A stretch of DNA of 59,918 nt, taken from Amanita rubescens. Taxonomy: Eukaryota; Basidiomycota; Agaricomycetes; Agaricales; Amanitaceae. Below are positions 44,163-56,024 of the stretch, piece after piece. The notes below the pieces were generated by a model. That model saw nothing but the letters and a program-made list of their open reading frames with translations, did no database searches and was not told the origin of the DNA. Positions within the stretch are counted from its first letter, which is position 1. Each line of letters begins with the position of its first letter. A program made the position numbers and the translations under genes. Location of the stretch: assembly GCA_015039365.1 (NCBI GenBank), contig WION01000317.1, forward strand, positions 1-59,918, read 5' to 3'.

Positions 44163-45371
44163 ATGATGGCGCGCACTGACCTAGAGGAAATATCGAGTAA
44201 CAGAACGTTTGGAGGTAAACTCACCAAATATAGATTTAAGGTATTTTCTTTCACATCGACCTTCAAATGAAGGACTAATGATAATGATATCTCGCAGTCG
44301 ACAGTCTTGGGCGATCTGAACGCACAGTTCAACCTATATCTACCTCCACAGGCAAACAAGGAACATGTGCCGCTATTGGTCTACCTCGCTGGGCTTACCT
44401 GCACTGAAGACAACGGGTGAGAGCTGCTAAACCTTTCCCCGGTCCCCGGAACGATCTTACCTATGCAATCATAACAAAGAGCACAGAAAGGTGGCCTCTT
44501 TGGCCCCGCAGCTGAAGAGGGTATTGCTATCTTATTCCCAGACACGTCCCCAAGAGGAGCCGGAATCCAAGGCGAAGACGATGACTGGGACTTTGGTACC
44601 AGTGCTGGCTTCTACCTCGATGCGACAAATTCGAAATATTCCAAACACTATAACATGTACACGCACGTCACTGCTGAACTGCCTCAGGTTATCCGAGAAG
44701 CAGGTCTTCCGGTTGTAAGTGCCATAAGATAGTCCGTGTTGCCCGTCAGTGACGAACATCTCAAGGATTTGACTAGACAGGCTATACTTGGCCACAGCAT
44801 GGGGGGACATGGGGCTCTCACGTTATACCTTTCTTCAAGCACGAAACAATATAGATCAGCATCTGCTTTTGCGCCCATTTCAAACCCGATGAAGTGCCCT
44901 TGGGGGCAAAAAAGCTTCTCAGGATATCTACAGGGAGGAGTACCCGAGGCCAAGGAACGATACGATGCTACAGAACTCATCTCCAGAGCCACAGGACCCG
45001 TCAACATCTTAATCGATTACGTAGGTGTACTTGCCTGTTTATTCATACCCACTTGAGACGAAGATTTGTTCCGAAGGGCACGGCCGACAATTTCTATAAA
45101 CAAGGTCAACTACTTCCAGAGAATTTTCTCAAGGCAGCGCGAAACGCGGGATACGACGAGCACAGTGTGCGCGTGCGTCCCCAAGAAGGTTACGACCATA
45201 GTTATTATTTTGTCAGTTATCGTCCCGCGTGCGAGTATTTGCATTGATCTTTTTATCTGTCAGGTTTCGACATTCGCTACTGATCACATCCGATGTAAGT
45301 TGTTCCGGGTTTGACCATGCAATATATTGAAACCATTGCTCTTAGTTCATGCAGGATTCCTGAGACAGTAG
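44163..45371 (+). CDS. S-formylglutathione hydrolase (esterase D)
   Basis: This enzyme hydrolyses S-formylglutathione to formate and glutathione, the last step of glutathione-dependent formaldehyde removal. Exons join to read EEISSNRTFGG, LYLPPQ, LAGLTCTEDNG, APDTSPRG-type FPDTSPRGAGIQGEDDDWD, FYLDATNSKYSKHYNMYTHV, the nucleophile motif ILGHSMGGHGAL, SAFAPISNPMKCPWGQKSFS, PVNILIDYGTADNF and RPQEGYDHSYYFVSTFATD, which holds the catalytic His. The Ser, Asp and His are all present. Two adjacent ATGs (44163, 44166) are possible starts. The short last exon after the GTAAGT intron ends FHAGFLRQ. Length is about 285, as in the family. It is tandem with MAPEG and convergent with the kinase, with 60 bp between stop codons. 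Confidence 0.93.
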
Positions 45372-45431
45372 GGGGCGTACTATGCCTAGATTCCCTCTAC
45401 GTGTTCATTGTCATGAGCGCCGAAAAATAAA

Positions 45432-47512
45432 CTACAGTCCAGGGGCTTCTTCGATTCTCTGTTGATACAAGTCCTGCAGTTCCTTCAGTTCTGACTCTAT
45501 CCATCCGCTTTCTAATGCGGAGTAGACAGTAGCACGTTTCGAAGGATCATGCGTCAGAAGATCCATGACCAGACGCTTTGCTGAATGAAATTACTGTTGG
45601 AGCCGAGAAGCACGATTGCGAGAAGTCAAGAGGCTCACCGTCAGCATGCCTATCCCAGATACAAGGGCGAAACTCGACCTTCCCGTAAACAATGCGCTCC
45701 TTGAGCCTCGCTTCAACCTGAAAATAGTTTTGGGATGGCCATCGACCACGGGATTCCTGAACGTGACTAAGCCATGACTCGGAGGATCCATCTGGAACCG
45801 ATTCGTTGTCGAACGGGTGCATGCCACTGAAATTATCGACAAGTCAGATCAAGACGAACTTCAATGACCCAGCGTCCATACGATAGCATTACGTATAATA
45901 TGACCCCAGCACTCCAACAGTCAGCTGGCATTCTGGAAGAATAAGACAAATGTTGCAGAAATTTGGGTTATGTCATACCCCATGTATCCAAGGTGTTTGT
46001 TATCAAGGGCTAAAATGCCCTCCGGCGGTAGGTAAGAAACAGTTCCACAGACATTCATTGTTTCTTGGTACGCGTTTGGGCGTGCAAGTCCAAAATCCGC
46101 TATCAAAATTCGCGGATAGGGACCTGGACAAAATAATAGTATGTTCTCGGGCTATCACGCATATCAGGTTCAGTTCTACATGGATTACCACTCATCAACA
46201 ACCTTGAGATCTTGAGATTGAATTAAAGTATCAATGATGATTTTTAAGTTAATATCTGGACTTACCTCTATGAGAAACTAGCCTATCGTGAAGGTAAGCA
46301 AGGCCTTTAAGTAACTGATACATGATATATTTGGCCTCCGCTTCGTAAAGTTGTTTTTCTGCTTCGATGTGACTGGTTATGTAGGTGAAGAGGTCGCCTC
46401 CCGTGCATAGCTGAAGAAAAATGTGACTGTAGTTGCTCCAGCATGAGTTTAGAAAAAGCTATAAGGCACGTACATGAATTTGTCGTGTTCTTCGGTATCG
46501 TAGACCTGATTTATATTTGGCTGCGAAGTATCGTGATCGTTTCGACATGATCAAACAGGATGCTCATTGATTTACATGTTTGAGCGTCATGAGAATCCGT
46601 ACTTCCCTCATGACCTGCGCAATCTCATGGTCGCGCTTCGTCTTGATACTTTTGCAAGCAACCTGGCGGTGCTTGGAAGGATCAAACGCCAAATTAACAG
46701 TCGCGAACGAGCCGGTGCCAAGACAATGAGAGGTTACAATATACCTGCCAATACACTGGTATCTGGTTAGAATAACATAACATAACACGACTTCGATAAC
46801 TTTCTTACTTTCTGCGCAGGCTGAGGAGGAGGTGTGGGATCAAATATAGTCATTTTTTCCCTTTGCTCCCTCTTGACTTCCATACAGGTGAAAGCTTTTT
46901 TTTTTGTCAGCAAAACTCCATCCAAAGCTATATTCGCCCTACAAAGCATGTTTGGTAACTCGAGGATATCGCCATTGACTAAAATAACCGATGTCTTTTT
47001 GATCGATTGTCCATTAAGAATGATCCCGTTTCGAGAAAGGTCCTAACAAAAAAAAGCGTGATAAAGCTTGTTCAAACTAGAACGACGTTCGCACTTGGCA
47101 CGAAATTATTATTCCTCCGTTCGGAGATCGAACGCTGAATTTTATGAGGATAGGCAAACAGCTGCGAGAAGTGTGGTGGGACCAACGCATATAATTTGCA
47201 ATGTACGCCGGAGATGAGCGGATCAGCAACAATGTAAGAACTAGCGTAGATGAGCCTCCGTCAAAACGAGCAAAAATCCAAGAAACCAAATGTGTGGATT
47301 TCGGCCAATAATCGTTGGCATGTTCAGGGTGAGAAGGATGACTGCGAACATGGGGAAGTTGTTGCGGGGTTGTTGCATGTATGCGTACCTTCCTTGCGAT
47401 TGTCACGTATAGTAACCATTTTCGCGCATACATCCAGGGGCAGACCTGGCGAAAAAGTTGCGGACTGAGGATGAAATTTCGCGCCACCATTGAGGTTTGG
47501 CATTGAGGACAT
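45432..47512 (-). CDS. FHA-domain serine/threonine protein kinase (Rad53/Cds1/Chk2-like)
   Basis: The N-terminus (MSSMPNLNGGAKFHPQSATF) leads to one FHA domain: IIGRNPHI, DPLISGVHCKLYA, then SPNGGIIISCQDLSRNGIIL and SVILVNGDILELPN. The FHA Arg, Ser and Asn-Gly positions are kept. The kinase domain follows: CLGTGSFATVNLAF (G-loop), QVACKSIKTK (Lys), MREVRILMTLKHVN (Glu), HRDLKPENILL (assembled across an intron at about 46147-46197), IADFGLARPN (DFG), CGTVSYLPPEGI (activation loop to APE-like PPEG) and DCWSAGVILYVMLSGMHPFD. The FHA-kinase order is that of fungal DNA-damage and meiotic checkpoint kinases. Only one FHA domain is seen, as in Cds1/Mek1 rather than Rad53. It should act in the nucleus. 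About ten introns join in phase. Confidence 0.87.
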
Positions 47513-47629
47513 TTGAATGCTGAAGCGCTGAAGACAATAGTTCGAGTTCAAAAAGACTTTCCGAATTCGTCCCCGATCTGGTGAGATCGACGCATATACA
47601 CGAGGAAAAGTAGCATCACGTGAAGGTAC

Positions 47630-50008
47630 CTAATCATCGCCATAACCTTTCCCGCTCCTTTGCTTCCCTCGCTTCATCTTCTTGTGATGCTTTTTTCCAG
47701 AGCCCTCATGAATTGATAATGCTGCCAGCCGTGCTTGCTGTGGATCTAATAGGCTGCCATCATTGGCTACCATGTTCTGATGCGGAAAAGCTTTAAGTCG
47801 CGTGAACTCTTTACCATACCCCGCAGAGCCCAAGATATGTGGCCGGTGTGATACGGCATTTTTCTCAAAGAATTCTTGATCCAAAGCTTTAGATTTCACA
47901 CTACCGGTTGATGTTGGGTTGCGATTCGTAAATGACGATATAAACTCTGATGGCACAAAGGTGTCTGCGTTCTTCGTTACGCGAGTCGCAGGTGCGCGCT
48001 TCTTCCCGATAGCACGCATCAACGAACGAGTATGCGTAGCTTCATTAAAATCTGCTGACGGTATACCCGGAGGAGGATTGCAGAAGAGTGACTTGCCGTT
48101 AACATAATCCTTGAGTATATAGCGTGCTGCACGCGCCTCGTCTGGGTTCCCTTGACTGGATCGCATGAAACCCCTTGCAACTAGCGGCAATGGAGTAAAT
48201 TCTTGAGATGCAATGAGATGACAACTTACTGGCGTAAGCTTTTAGAAGACTACTAGCCGTTACTTGGCCATCCCCGCCCTCATCTCTGCTTTTCGTTTTA
48301 ATAGATAATCCGTATGTTGCTTCAAGTACTTCTTTTGGTATTCTTTTAACAACCAAAGCAGTGGGACCAGTATATTCCCGCAGCTGATCGATTGGCAGCA
48401 CACCGTCGCAGACAAGGTCAGCTTTTGTGGCTGCGAATTGCGGAAAGACAAGGCCTGGACAGTCGCAGAGAACGATTGATTCGGAAAGATGGATAGTTTG
48501 AAAGTGTTTCGTCTTTCCGGGCGTCGAAGAGACACTAACTTTCTTCTCGCCCAGGAGCGAGTTTATGGTACTCGATTTTCCGACATTCGGATAACCGACT
48601 AGACCAACGACGAATTTCGTTGATTGCTCTTCTGAGGGCTGATAAAATTCTGACCAATCGTCATTTTCTTGATTTTTAGAAGAAAAATATTGGTGATAAC
48701 AAACCGGTAGCCTTTTCCAGAAACAAATCCTCAAGCCCTGCAACTGACAAAATCTTTGCTCTTGGATCTTGGCTTTCACTTGGCTCGACAATAAATGTAT
48801 GGGAATCTTCTGCATCTGTATCGGAACTGGGCGACTGGTCGAATTGGTCTGTGTGAGAATCATTGTCCGGTGACGATGAATCCGTATCCGAGGAATCGGT
48901 GTTCTCCCCTTGTAAGTGATTCAAAGTGCCTTTCCCTTCTTCCGCTACAGTGGGATGCGGCTTCTTGTCTGGCCTGTTGAAGTGCTACGGCAGTAGCCGC
49001 AGAATAAAACGCGTAATCGATTCCTTGACGGTCGAAGTAATTCGCCCACTCGCATCTGGAAGCGCGAACGTGAATGTGCTGTCACGGACCAGCCACGATC
49101 CGCTCGTACCTTTGTTCAACCGTCAGGAGGTCTGATTTGTTTATTAAAAGCAGGTTCCGTCTGTTACCCTTTCCTGTTCCCGCTTCTCCTTCAGTTCCCT
49201 TCAAGGTCATGCACATAAGATTCAAGGTCTTCGCAACGAAAACATAGTGGGTTCCGTGCATCCACAATTTGAACGATTAGATGCGACCTTTCCAACACTC
49301 GCCACAGTTGTCTCCATACCTCCAGATTGCGCTCAAAAGGCGTAAGAAGAAATTTTTCTTGTTCTTGTAACCTTGGACCGTCAGGAGAAAAACGTCATAA
49401 GAATAATAAGTGCCTACTGAGCCAATCCTCTCCGCCAATCGAGAAATGCAGCCTTCTCTTGTCTATCAAGTTCGGCCGGCGTCATTGATTTCGTCCACGG
49501 TGGTCTTCTCTGGACACGGAGCCTACTCTTATTCTCTTCATGCTTGCGTATAGTGGCTTTTTCCTCTTGTTCTGTAAGGAGATAGGGATTTTGCGAGGAG
49601 CTAACGTCTTGCTGGATGATTTTGATATTCCTGCGTTCTGTTCCTTATCAGTACTGAATTAGGGAGCCCGTGCATCACAGTACCTGACCTGCTGTGAACT
49701 CTGTCCCTGCTAGCTGAGCTGTATTCAAGAATTCATCAAGATCTCGCTCTTGGGTCACTGATTTAAGGCGTGTTGAGGTATCGACGTCGGTGGTGAACTA
49801 GGAGGCAGGAAGGCGATAAGTGTTTAGTCGGCACATTGTTCATGTTGATAGCTCACCAGGCCAGATTCTTGGGCCCTCCGAGCATCCTTGACTTTGCGGT
49901 TAATGATCGCTCTGCCGAGGCCGCTGGGATTTTGATCCTTGCCTTTAGGAGCCTAATTCTGTCATGAGCCGCTTAAGAACGTTGAATATGCCACCTTGAA
50001 CGCACCAT
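47630..50008 (-). CDS. LSG1: Large-subunit GTPase 1 (Lsg1), 60S ribosome export and maturation
   Basis: Lsg1 is a cytoplasmic circularly permuted GTPase that releases Nmd3 from pre-60S subunits. The first exon is the ATG alone (50006-50008). A 53-bp GTGCGT intron leads to APKGKDQNPSGLGRAIINRK. Then come FTTDVDTSTRLKSVTQERDL, the permuted G4 motif LLLINKSDLL, G1 as VGLVGYPNVGKSSTINSLL, G2 in SSTPGKTKHFQT and G3 as CDCPGLVFPQ, and an Arg/Lys-rich end (KKHHKKMKRGKQRSGKGYGD). The order G4-G1-G3 is diagnostic. Near 49197-49199 the frame changes by one base inside GGG, unless a 46-bp GTGCAT...AAAG intron is used, which would remove conserved residues. A second frame change near 48952 can be solved by a 40-bp intron. 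See findings. Confidence 0.88.
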
Positions 50009-50240
50009 TGGTGATTAGTTAGATCACGGTAAGTATGGAAGCTAAGTTAAGCGGGATTGGGCTTGGTTTATAAAAATGTGTCTCTGTGATGGCGGTTTGC
50101 TATCCGAAACACGCAAGCTCAAATGTCAGCTAATTTACATCTTGTAGTAAGTATATGAGATCTCGAGAGATAGATATTGGGACCAGCCTATCGCTATCTA
50201 TAATCTTGTTTATTTGCGCCGTGTGCGCAATTATCCGGTC
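50009..50240. promoter_or_regulatory. Divergent promoter region, Lsg1 / LYR-motif protein
   Basis: This 232-bp interval lies between the two start codons. Just upstream of the Lsg1 ATG there is a 5-bp inverted repeat, GTGAT-TAGTTAG-ATCAC (50011-50027). TATAAAAA occurs near 50070, but it is oriented toward neither start at a typical distance. No other feature. Confidence 0.4.
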
Positions 50241-51387
50241 ATGACATGCATGACAGAGAGTCTCACTAGACTGTACAGGCATTACCTGCGGCAAATCAAC
50301 CGATTGCCCGTGCTTTACTTGAGGTCCGTATCTGTGTCCACCACTCTGACCGACGAGTCAGTTAATCTTGCTTCCAGACAATTTTTCCACCTGAAAGCCG
50401 CAGATGACACGCGAGCAGTCGCGCAGACGAAAGATACATATCTCTGTAACAGAAAATACAAACGCGTCAGGAAGGTGTGGAGTGTCTTTTTGATAACATG
50501 ACGTATGATTAACGATATACATGCAGGATGTGCGAAAAATAGAAGCTGCCAATAGAGGAGACACCAAGGCGTTTGCCCATATTCTTGATCTGGCATACGG
50601 AAGAAAAGGCAAATTGAAGCGAGAGCTGATGGAGGTACGTTCCTGTGGATTGTAAATAAGCTTGAGGTTTACATCTCACCAGCCGTTATTATTCAATCCA
50701 AAGGCTGAACGGCCACCGCGAATAATTCCATCCGTAGAGAAGTCTAGACCACCCGTGTACTTGCCCGAGCTTCGTGCTCTCCTCACATCACCGCTGTCGC
50801 GAGTGACTAAGCCCTTGAAGGACGGCGCCCTTGATAACCCCCCGACGCTTCCCGTGCGTACGGCCAGCGAGGTCGAATTGCTCGGTCGTTTTAGCAAAAG
50901 GAGGGAGGTAAACATTCGTTGGAGGCACTTCACTAGCGAATGGAAGAAAGTGCTTCCTCCTCTGCAGATTGTTGGCAAAGAAAGAAATGCGGATGATGGA
51001 CATGAAGGCGATGATCTACAATTTTCCAATGTCTTCCGGGATCTCCAGCAACTTATTGGTCCCCCATGGAAATCGCGAAATTTAACACGAAGGGAACTCC
51101 ATAATCTGGGGACTTCCCATACAACGCTCGTTTCCCGCACAGCCCAATATCACGGTTCGCGATGGCTCCGACGACGATTCCAGCAACTTCTTGGCCGTAC
51201 ACCCATATTAAATTACCAGCGCCTGAAGTCTGGAAGTACTAAGATGACAGTAACATTGTCTCCTGGTGCCATCAGCAGTCATTCACGTTTTCCCACTGAT
51301 CGCATACCGGAGGCTACTTTAGCTGATATCCAATGGTCCAACGCAGTGTCTAAGCACGAAGAACGCCTAAAAAACAAAACTATGTGA
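50241..51387 (+). CDS. LYR-motif (complex 1 LYR family) mitochondrial protein
   Basis: Four exons encode about 330 residues. The N-terminus SLTRLYRHYLRQINRLPVLY contains the Leu-Tyr-Arg signature of the LYR superfamily. These small helical mitochondrial proteins bind acyl-carrier protein and assist Fe-S proteins or respiratory complexes. Two more helical exons follow (TKDTYLCNRKYKRVRK, then KIEAANRGDTKAFAHILDLA and YGRKGKLKRELMEP), giving the expected helix-turn-helix fold of about 100 residues. The long C-terminal extension of about 230 residues (RPPRIIPSVEKSRPPVYLPE) is unlike the short LYR assembly factors and has no motif I recognise. The start is either ATG 50241 or, nine bases on, 50250. 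It ends 18 bp from the stop codon of Sec8, so the two 3' UTRs must overlap. Confidence 0.75.
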
Positions 51388-51405
51388 TGCCAGAACTCTG
51401 CACTG

Positions 51406-54400
51406 CTAGCCGCCTGTTCTCTCCAATTCTAGCCCATGCAGGTCAATAACGTACACGCTATAATTGCGATCTGCCGCCTTCTGGGTACCGCTCTCGCTTG
51501 AAGGATCGACGCCACATTGGAGTTTTAACATTGCCTGATATTCGTCGAAGCCGAAAGATTGCTTTTCGCGAATGCCGTCCAGCATTTCCTGCTATCGTTA
51601 TTTCAAATGTACGAATGCGGCCTTTGTTACGAACCTGAGGCGATATATAGAATAGAGAGTAATATTGCTTGGCTTTCTCGAATACATGGCCTCCCTGTTG
51701 ATTTGTCCATGTCTTCGTACTCTGTTGAAGTGCCAGAATATTGCGCAATACTTTCCTTATGCCGTACGCGTTTGGCACTCGGAGCAGGCGAGCGTCGCGA
51801 ATTATCAAATGTTCCATGAACTGACCCAGTCCGACAAAAACATAGCTGATAACTATCAGACTGTTGCGCTCCTGATCTTACATATAGTCAACATACCGCC
51901 TTTGTTTCTCGGGTAAGCTCTTTTCGAGGAACTCTTCACACTGTGCAAGTTCACGGTTCAGATCCATTATATAAAAATCGGGTTCTCCAGCTTCGCCTTC
52001 CAGGGTATAGTTGCCCTGCCAGAAAAAAAGATCAGTAAAGTTTGACGTGGAAAGGAGGGTTTCTACATGGCGCATCGCAGAGTCAATATAGTACATTGTG
52101 CGGCATCGAACTTCGATACGGATGGTATCAAGGATAAGACTAGATAACTGTTCATATGTTTTAAGTAACGCTTGATAACGACTGTCGGCGAAGACCGTAA
52201 GTTCATAGGAGCTCAAAGGGGGGATCTACTCACAGCGCCATTTCACGAGAAAGTGGCAGTTGTAATTTGCATGCTGTCGTTGCTGGTATTTGGAAGTGTG
52301 AAGTGACGGCTGATATGGGCTCTAGGCCGGCTGATACCTGAGGCGCATCGGAATCCGCTCTAAGAGCCCGCAATTCAGATGCAAACCATGACTACCAGTG
52401 AAATAAGAATTCAGATTTCATGCTCAAGAAAGAATAGAATTATACGTACAACACTGCGATACAGTACAGCTAAACCTGATAGTTGGCGAATGGAAGGCAT
52501 AAAGTCTGCTTGGGTGAGCGAACTTTGTCCTAATAATTCCAGTTCGATCTCGGTTTCTTGAAGGGAAATTTGTTCTTGTTTAATGGCATCCTGCGAATAA
52601 TATAAGAGGGTTTGGTGTGATCATTGGTTCAGTGACCTACATCTGATATTAACAGTTCAGCCAGACAAGCAGTAACTTCCGACTTTTGAGACCACTGAGC
52701 TGAGATGGTCACTGTAGGTTCAAGGCCTGGGTCCTCTTCCTTGCGTATGGAGACCAGATCCTGGAATCTATCACTACACCGTTGGTAGAATTGGATAATA
52801 ACGCTGAGAATAAGAGGGGAGTAGTTTTCCCGGTGAAATGGGGAAGTGGTGAGTAAGTCGCATAAAGAATTGATTAGGGCCAGGGATTTCGTGCTCGACT
52901 GGCTTAGCTATTAGCAACGGTCACTATTAACAACAAACTATAACCAACCCGTAATAGTGGCTCTCGGGAGAACCGGAAGGAAAACGGATCCGGTGTAAAT
53001 GCATCAGACCCTTACCAAGGGATGTGTATAAATGTCAATAAGCAAGAAATTTAAGCTCACCCGTGACAGCATGATGAAATAGATCTGACACCTTTTCTTC
53101 TAGCTGTGGCAAATATACTTTGAGCACAAAATCGTTTAGGATACCACTGAATGATTTGACAGTTTCGACACCGTCGGGAAGAAGGTCGGCAATTTGGTCC
53201 AGGAAGGACAATGTCGGCTGGAACAACACGTTACTATGAAATGCGTCTGGATGTATCAAAAGTCGGTGGTGCTGATCTAGACCTAGTCTTTCATCACTTG
53301 ATCCGGTAGATAATATGGATGCGTGCACAACGTCGGTAGAGCCTGCAACGAGGCCCGGCATCGTATCCTTCAGCACTCGCGTTAGACCATCTTCGTAAGG
53401 CCTGAGTGTTTTGGACACAAGTTTTACATCCGTGTCAGCTAGGCGGAAAAAGGCCTGGAATACTAATTAGACATGAACGTTCCCAGTCTGTCAATCATGT
53501 TTACGGACCTTATTTTTGTCTCTCGTCAACTTCCCGTCACGAAGTACCTCATTGATTGAGAGAATAGGGTGTCTACCGGATGATGAGCCTTGCTCCTCGT
53601 CCACAAGATAATCCCGTATCAAGTTATGAACCTACGGAATCAGGATTTGGTAAGATAGGAAAGAACACTACCTACCTCCGCTTGGATGGGATACCACACC
53701 TCATCCAAGGGAAATACAATTCCGGGTTTCATTCCAGAAGAGTCCTTGAAGTCTCGTCTCTATTCGCTGATGTTAGAAATATACAAATGAAACTACAATT
53801 ACTTACGGATCCAACGCGATTTGCGACCTCGCTGACCACTCTAGAACCTTGCGCAACAGCATCCAGTTTCGAATAAAGTGTCCAGAACAGGTCTTGAAGA
53901 ATCTCGTGATCTGCCTGCTTAGCTGACGATTCCAGTGCAGCAAGTCGCAAACAAGACGAATCCAGAAGTGGTCGAGTGTTAAGCGCATCGTAATCAAGTT
54001 CAGTTAAAGGCTCGCCATTCGAAAGCACATATATTTGTTCCGATCTCGTAAAACCACCAGCAAACATGGACGTCCTGCGTCCAAATTCAGCTCTTTCCTC
54101 GACTTCGTTTAGCGTGGCTTCCACTAGTGCGAAAATTTCGCTGGAAAGTCTCTGAGAGATGGTATCCAGGGCGGTTCCGAGTTTTCCTAACACGGCAAGG
54201 GATTCGATTAAAGTTTCCATGTAAGCAAAGGAATCAGCTTCGGGATTAACAACATTTGACATGGGGATCGAGACGGGCATCGTCGAAAGTGCAGGGACAA
54301 GACCTGCCGCACCGTTCCGGGGATCCGGTTCCCGCAGATCATGAGGTGGGTCATTAGGCCTGGAGAGTAGATTCTCCAAGAACTTCTTCAATTTATGGTG

Positions 54401-55998
54401 GCGAGCGCTGGAATCGGCAGAAGAAGCGTTAGGCTTGACTTCCATGTCATCAAGGTGCACTGCAGCGAGTGAGATGACTTAGCTCTACTATCACAGGCGT
54501 GAAATAAATGCACTGACGGGACTTTTGGTTCGGGACGTAGGCTGACCACCTGGACTCACACCAAAACGACTTGAGATATAAATGGCTCTGCAATTCATCG
54601 ATTAAAATATCTCGTAAAGCCTTTCCAGATATTAAGCCATGTCGAAACGAGATGGGCAAGGTAGACTAACCATATCTTGACTAGTAAGGTAATTTCGCAA
54701 ATCAGACACGGCACCAATCTCGAGCATGTCAGGTTTGTTGATCAATTTCATGCTTTTCACCAGAAGTACTGACGCTTGCAATAGGCGTTTCTCAGATATG
54801 AGCGTTTCTAAAAGATCAGGAACGGATTTCAGGTATTCACTGCAGCAGAATATTTCAGCACATGTCGCAGACTAAACGTACATGTCTGCGCATACATCTG
54901 ATCCAGCAAACGAATCATCTCTTCCAGCATATGGCTCCTGGACCATAATTGTACCAGGTCCGCTCTTTTACTGCTGAGCGCTTCCTTAGACTCAAGTAAT
55001 GAGCTCCGCGCATCGGAAACTTGACCTTGGACTGTAGTTAGTCGATTTATGAGTGATGTATGGTGAGGCAACGATGAGGCAAATGTCTGATAATATCCTG
55101 TATTTAAGCAGTATCAGACAAGCCAAGAGCAGTAGTTAGTGGCAACACACTATCGACAGAGCCCTTCAGAGCATTAGACAACATATCTTTCGTATGTCGA
55201 AAGCTGTCAGCGTCTTTCCCGTGCGAAGACTCGTCGAGTAGTTGCAGTGCGAGATCCACGCAATTGAACTAGCAAGAACTATCACAATCTTGAAAACTCG
55301 ACAAGATACATTGTCCTCACGTCTGGATCAACGACAAATTCCCAACCGTCTTTGACCTGATCCAACACGGCTTTTGGCATAACCAGTTAAAAGTTGATAA
55401 GAAAAGCCGCAGAAGACATACCATCGACGTCCCCGGCATTAGTTCTGCCTGTAGCTTTGCGACCTGGTGCTCTTTCTCTTATACGTTGTTGTCTACGTTT
55501 CTCATCCTCCAGTTCTTGCTTACGCGCCTTCTCATACTCTGCATCATCGCTACCGTTTGTCATTGCACGTCTTCGGGAACCTGCCGATTGGAAAGCAGAG
55601 ACAACGGAAGACAAGGGTGAAGTGTGCTCTCCATCTTGCGGAATTACATTTTGCAATTGTGGAAGCTTTGGCCGCACTTTGGAGGTAGGAGGTGAACCGT
55701 TAGGCTGAATCGCAGATGCATCGGAATGGAAAGAACTTGAACTATCCCTGACGGGTTCGCGGGATGAAGTAGAGACGCGGTCGGGTACATTTTGCTCTAA
55801 ATGGCGGTTGCGCAGTTCAGAGCGTTGGGGACGGGAAGGGCCAAGTTGTGAAGTTGTAGGGATATGTCGTGGGGAAGCGTTGCTTGGTGTTGAAGGCCTG
55901 TTTATCTGTAATGGACGGACGATTTGTGTTACGCCAGGGGGATTGCCGTTTGAGGTGGATGTCGAACGTTGTCGACCAAGATGAGGTGCTCGAGACAT
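51406..55998 (-). CDS. SEC8: Exocyst complex component Sec8 (EXOC4)
   Basis: Sec8 is a core exocyst subunit that tethers secretory vesicles at the growing hyphal tip. The N-terminus (MSRAPHLGRQRSTSTSNG) is a disordered, Ser/Pro-rich extension of about 200 residues ending in a charged helix (EYEKARKQELEDEKRRQQRI). The Sec8 helical rod follows: LLDESSHGKDADSFRHTKDM, SLINRLTTVQGQVSDARSSL, DLRNYLTSQDMALRDILIDE, LKSFWCESRWSAYVPNQKS, VSKTLRPYEDGLTRVLKDT, YIDSAMRHVETLLSTSNFTD and MDLNRELAQCEEFLEKSL. The end reads NAYGIRKVLRNILALQQST, then FDEYQAMLKLQCGVD. The residue order matches fungal Sec8 throughout. The exons I checked between 51406 and 52400 join in phase. Length is about 1240. The stop codon is 18 bp from the LYR gene and the ATG is 26 bp from the next gene's ATG. 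Confidence 0.88.
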
Positions 55999-56024
55999 CA
56001 GAAAGCCAAGTTGCCGCGTTCTCA

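Noticed and set aside
50020..50080. Sequence AAGTTAAGCGGGATTGGGCTTGG resembling part of 5S rRNA
   Set aside because: Only about 30 bases resemble the 5S internal region. The flanking helices and remaining 5S sequence are absent, basidiomycete 5S differs here, and it lies in a promoter region. Likely chance or a tiny relic.
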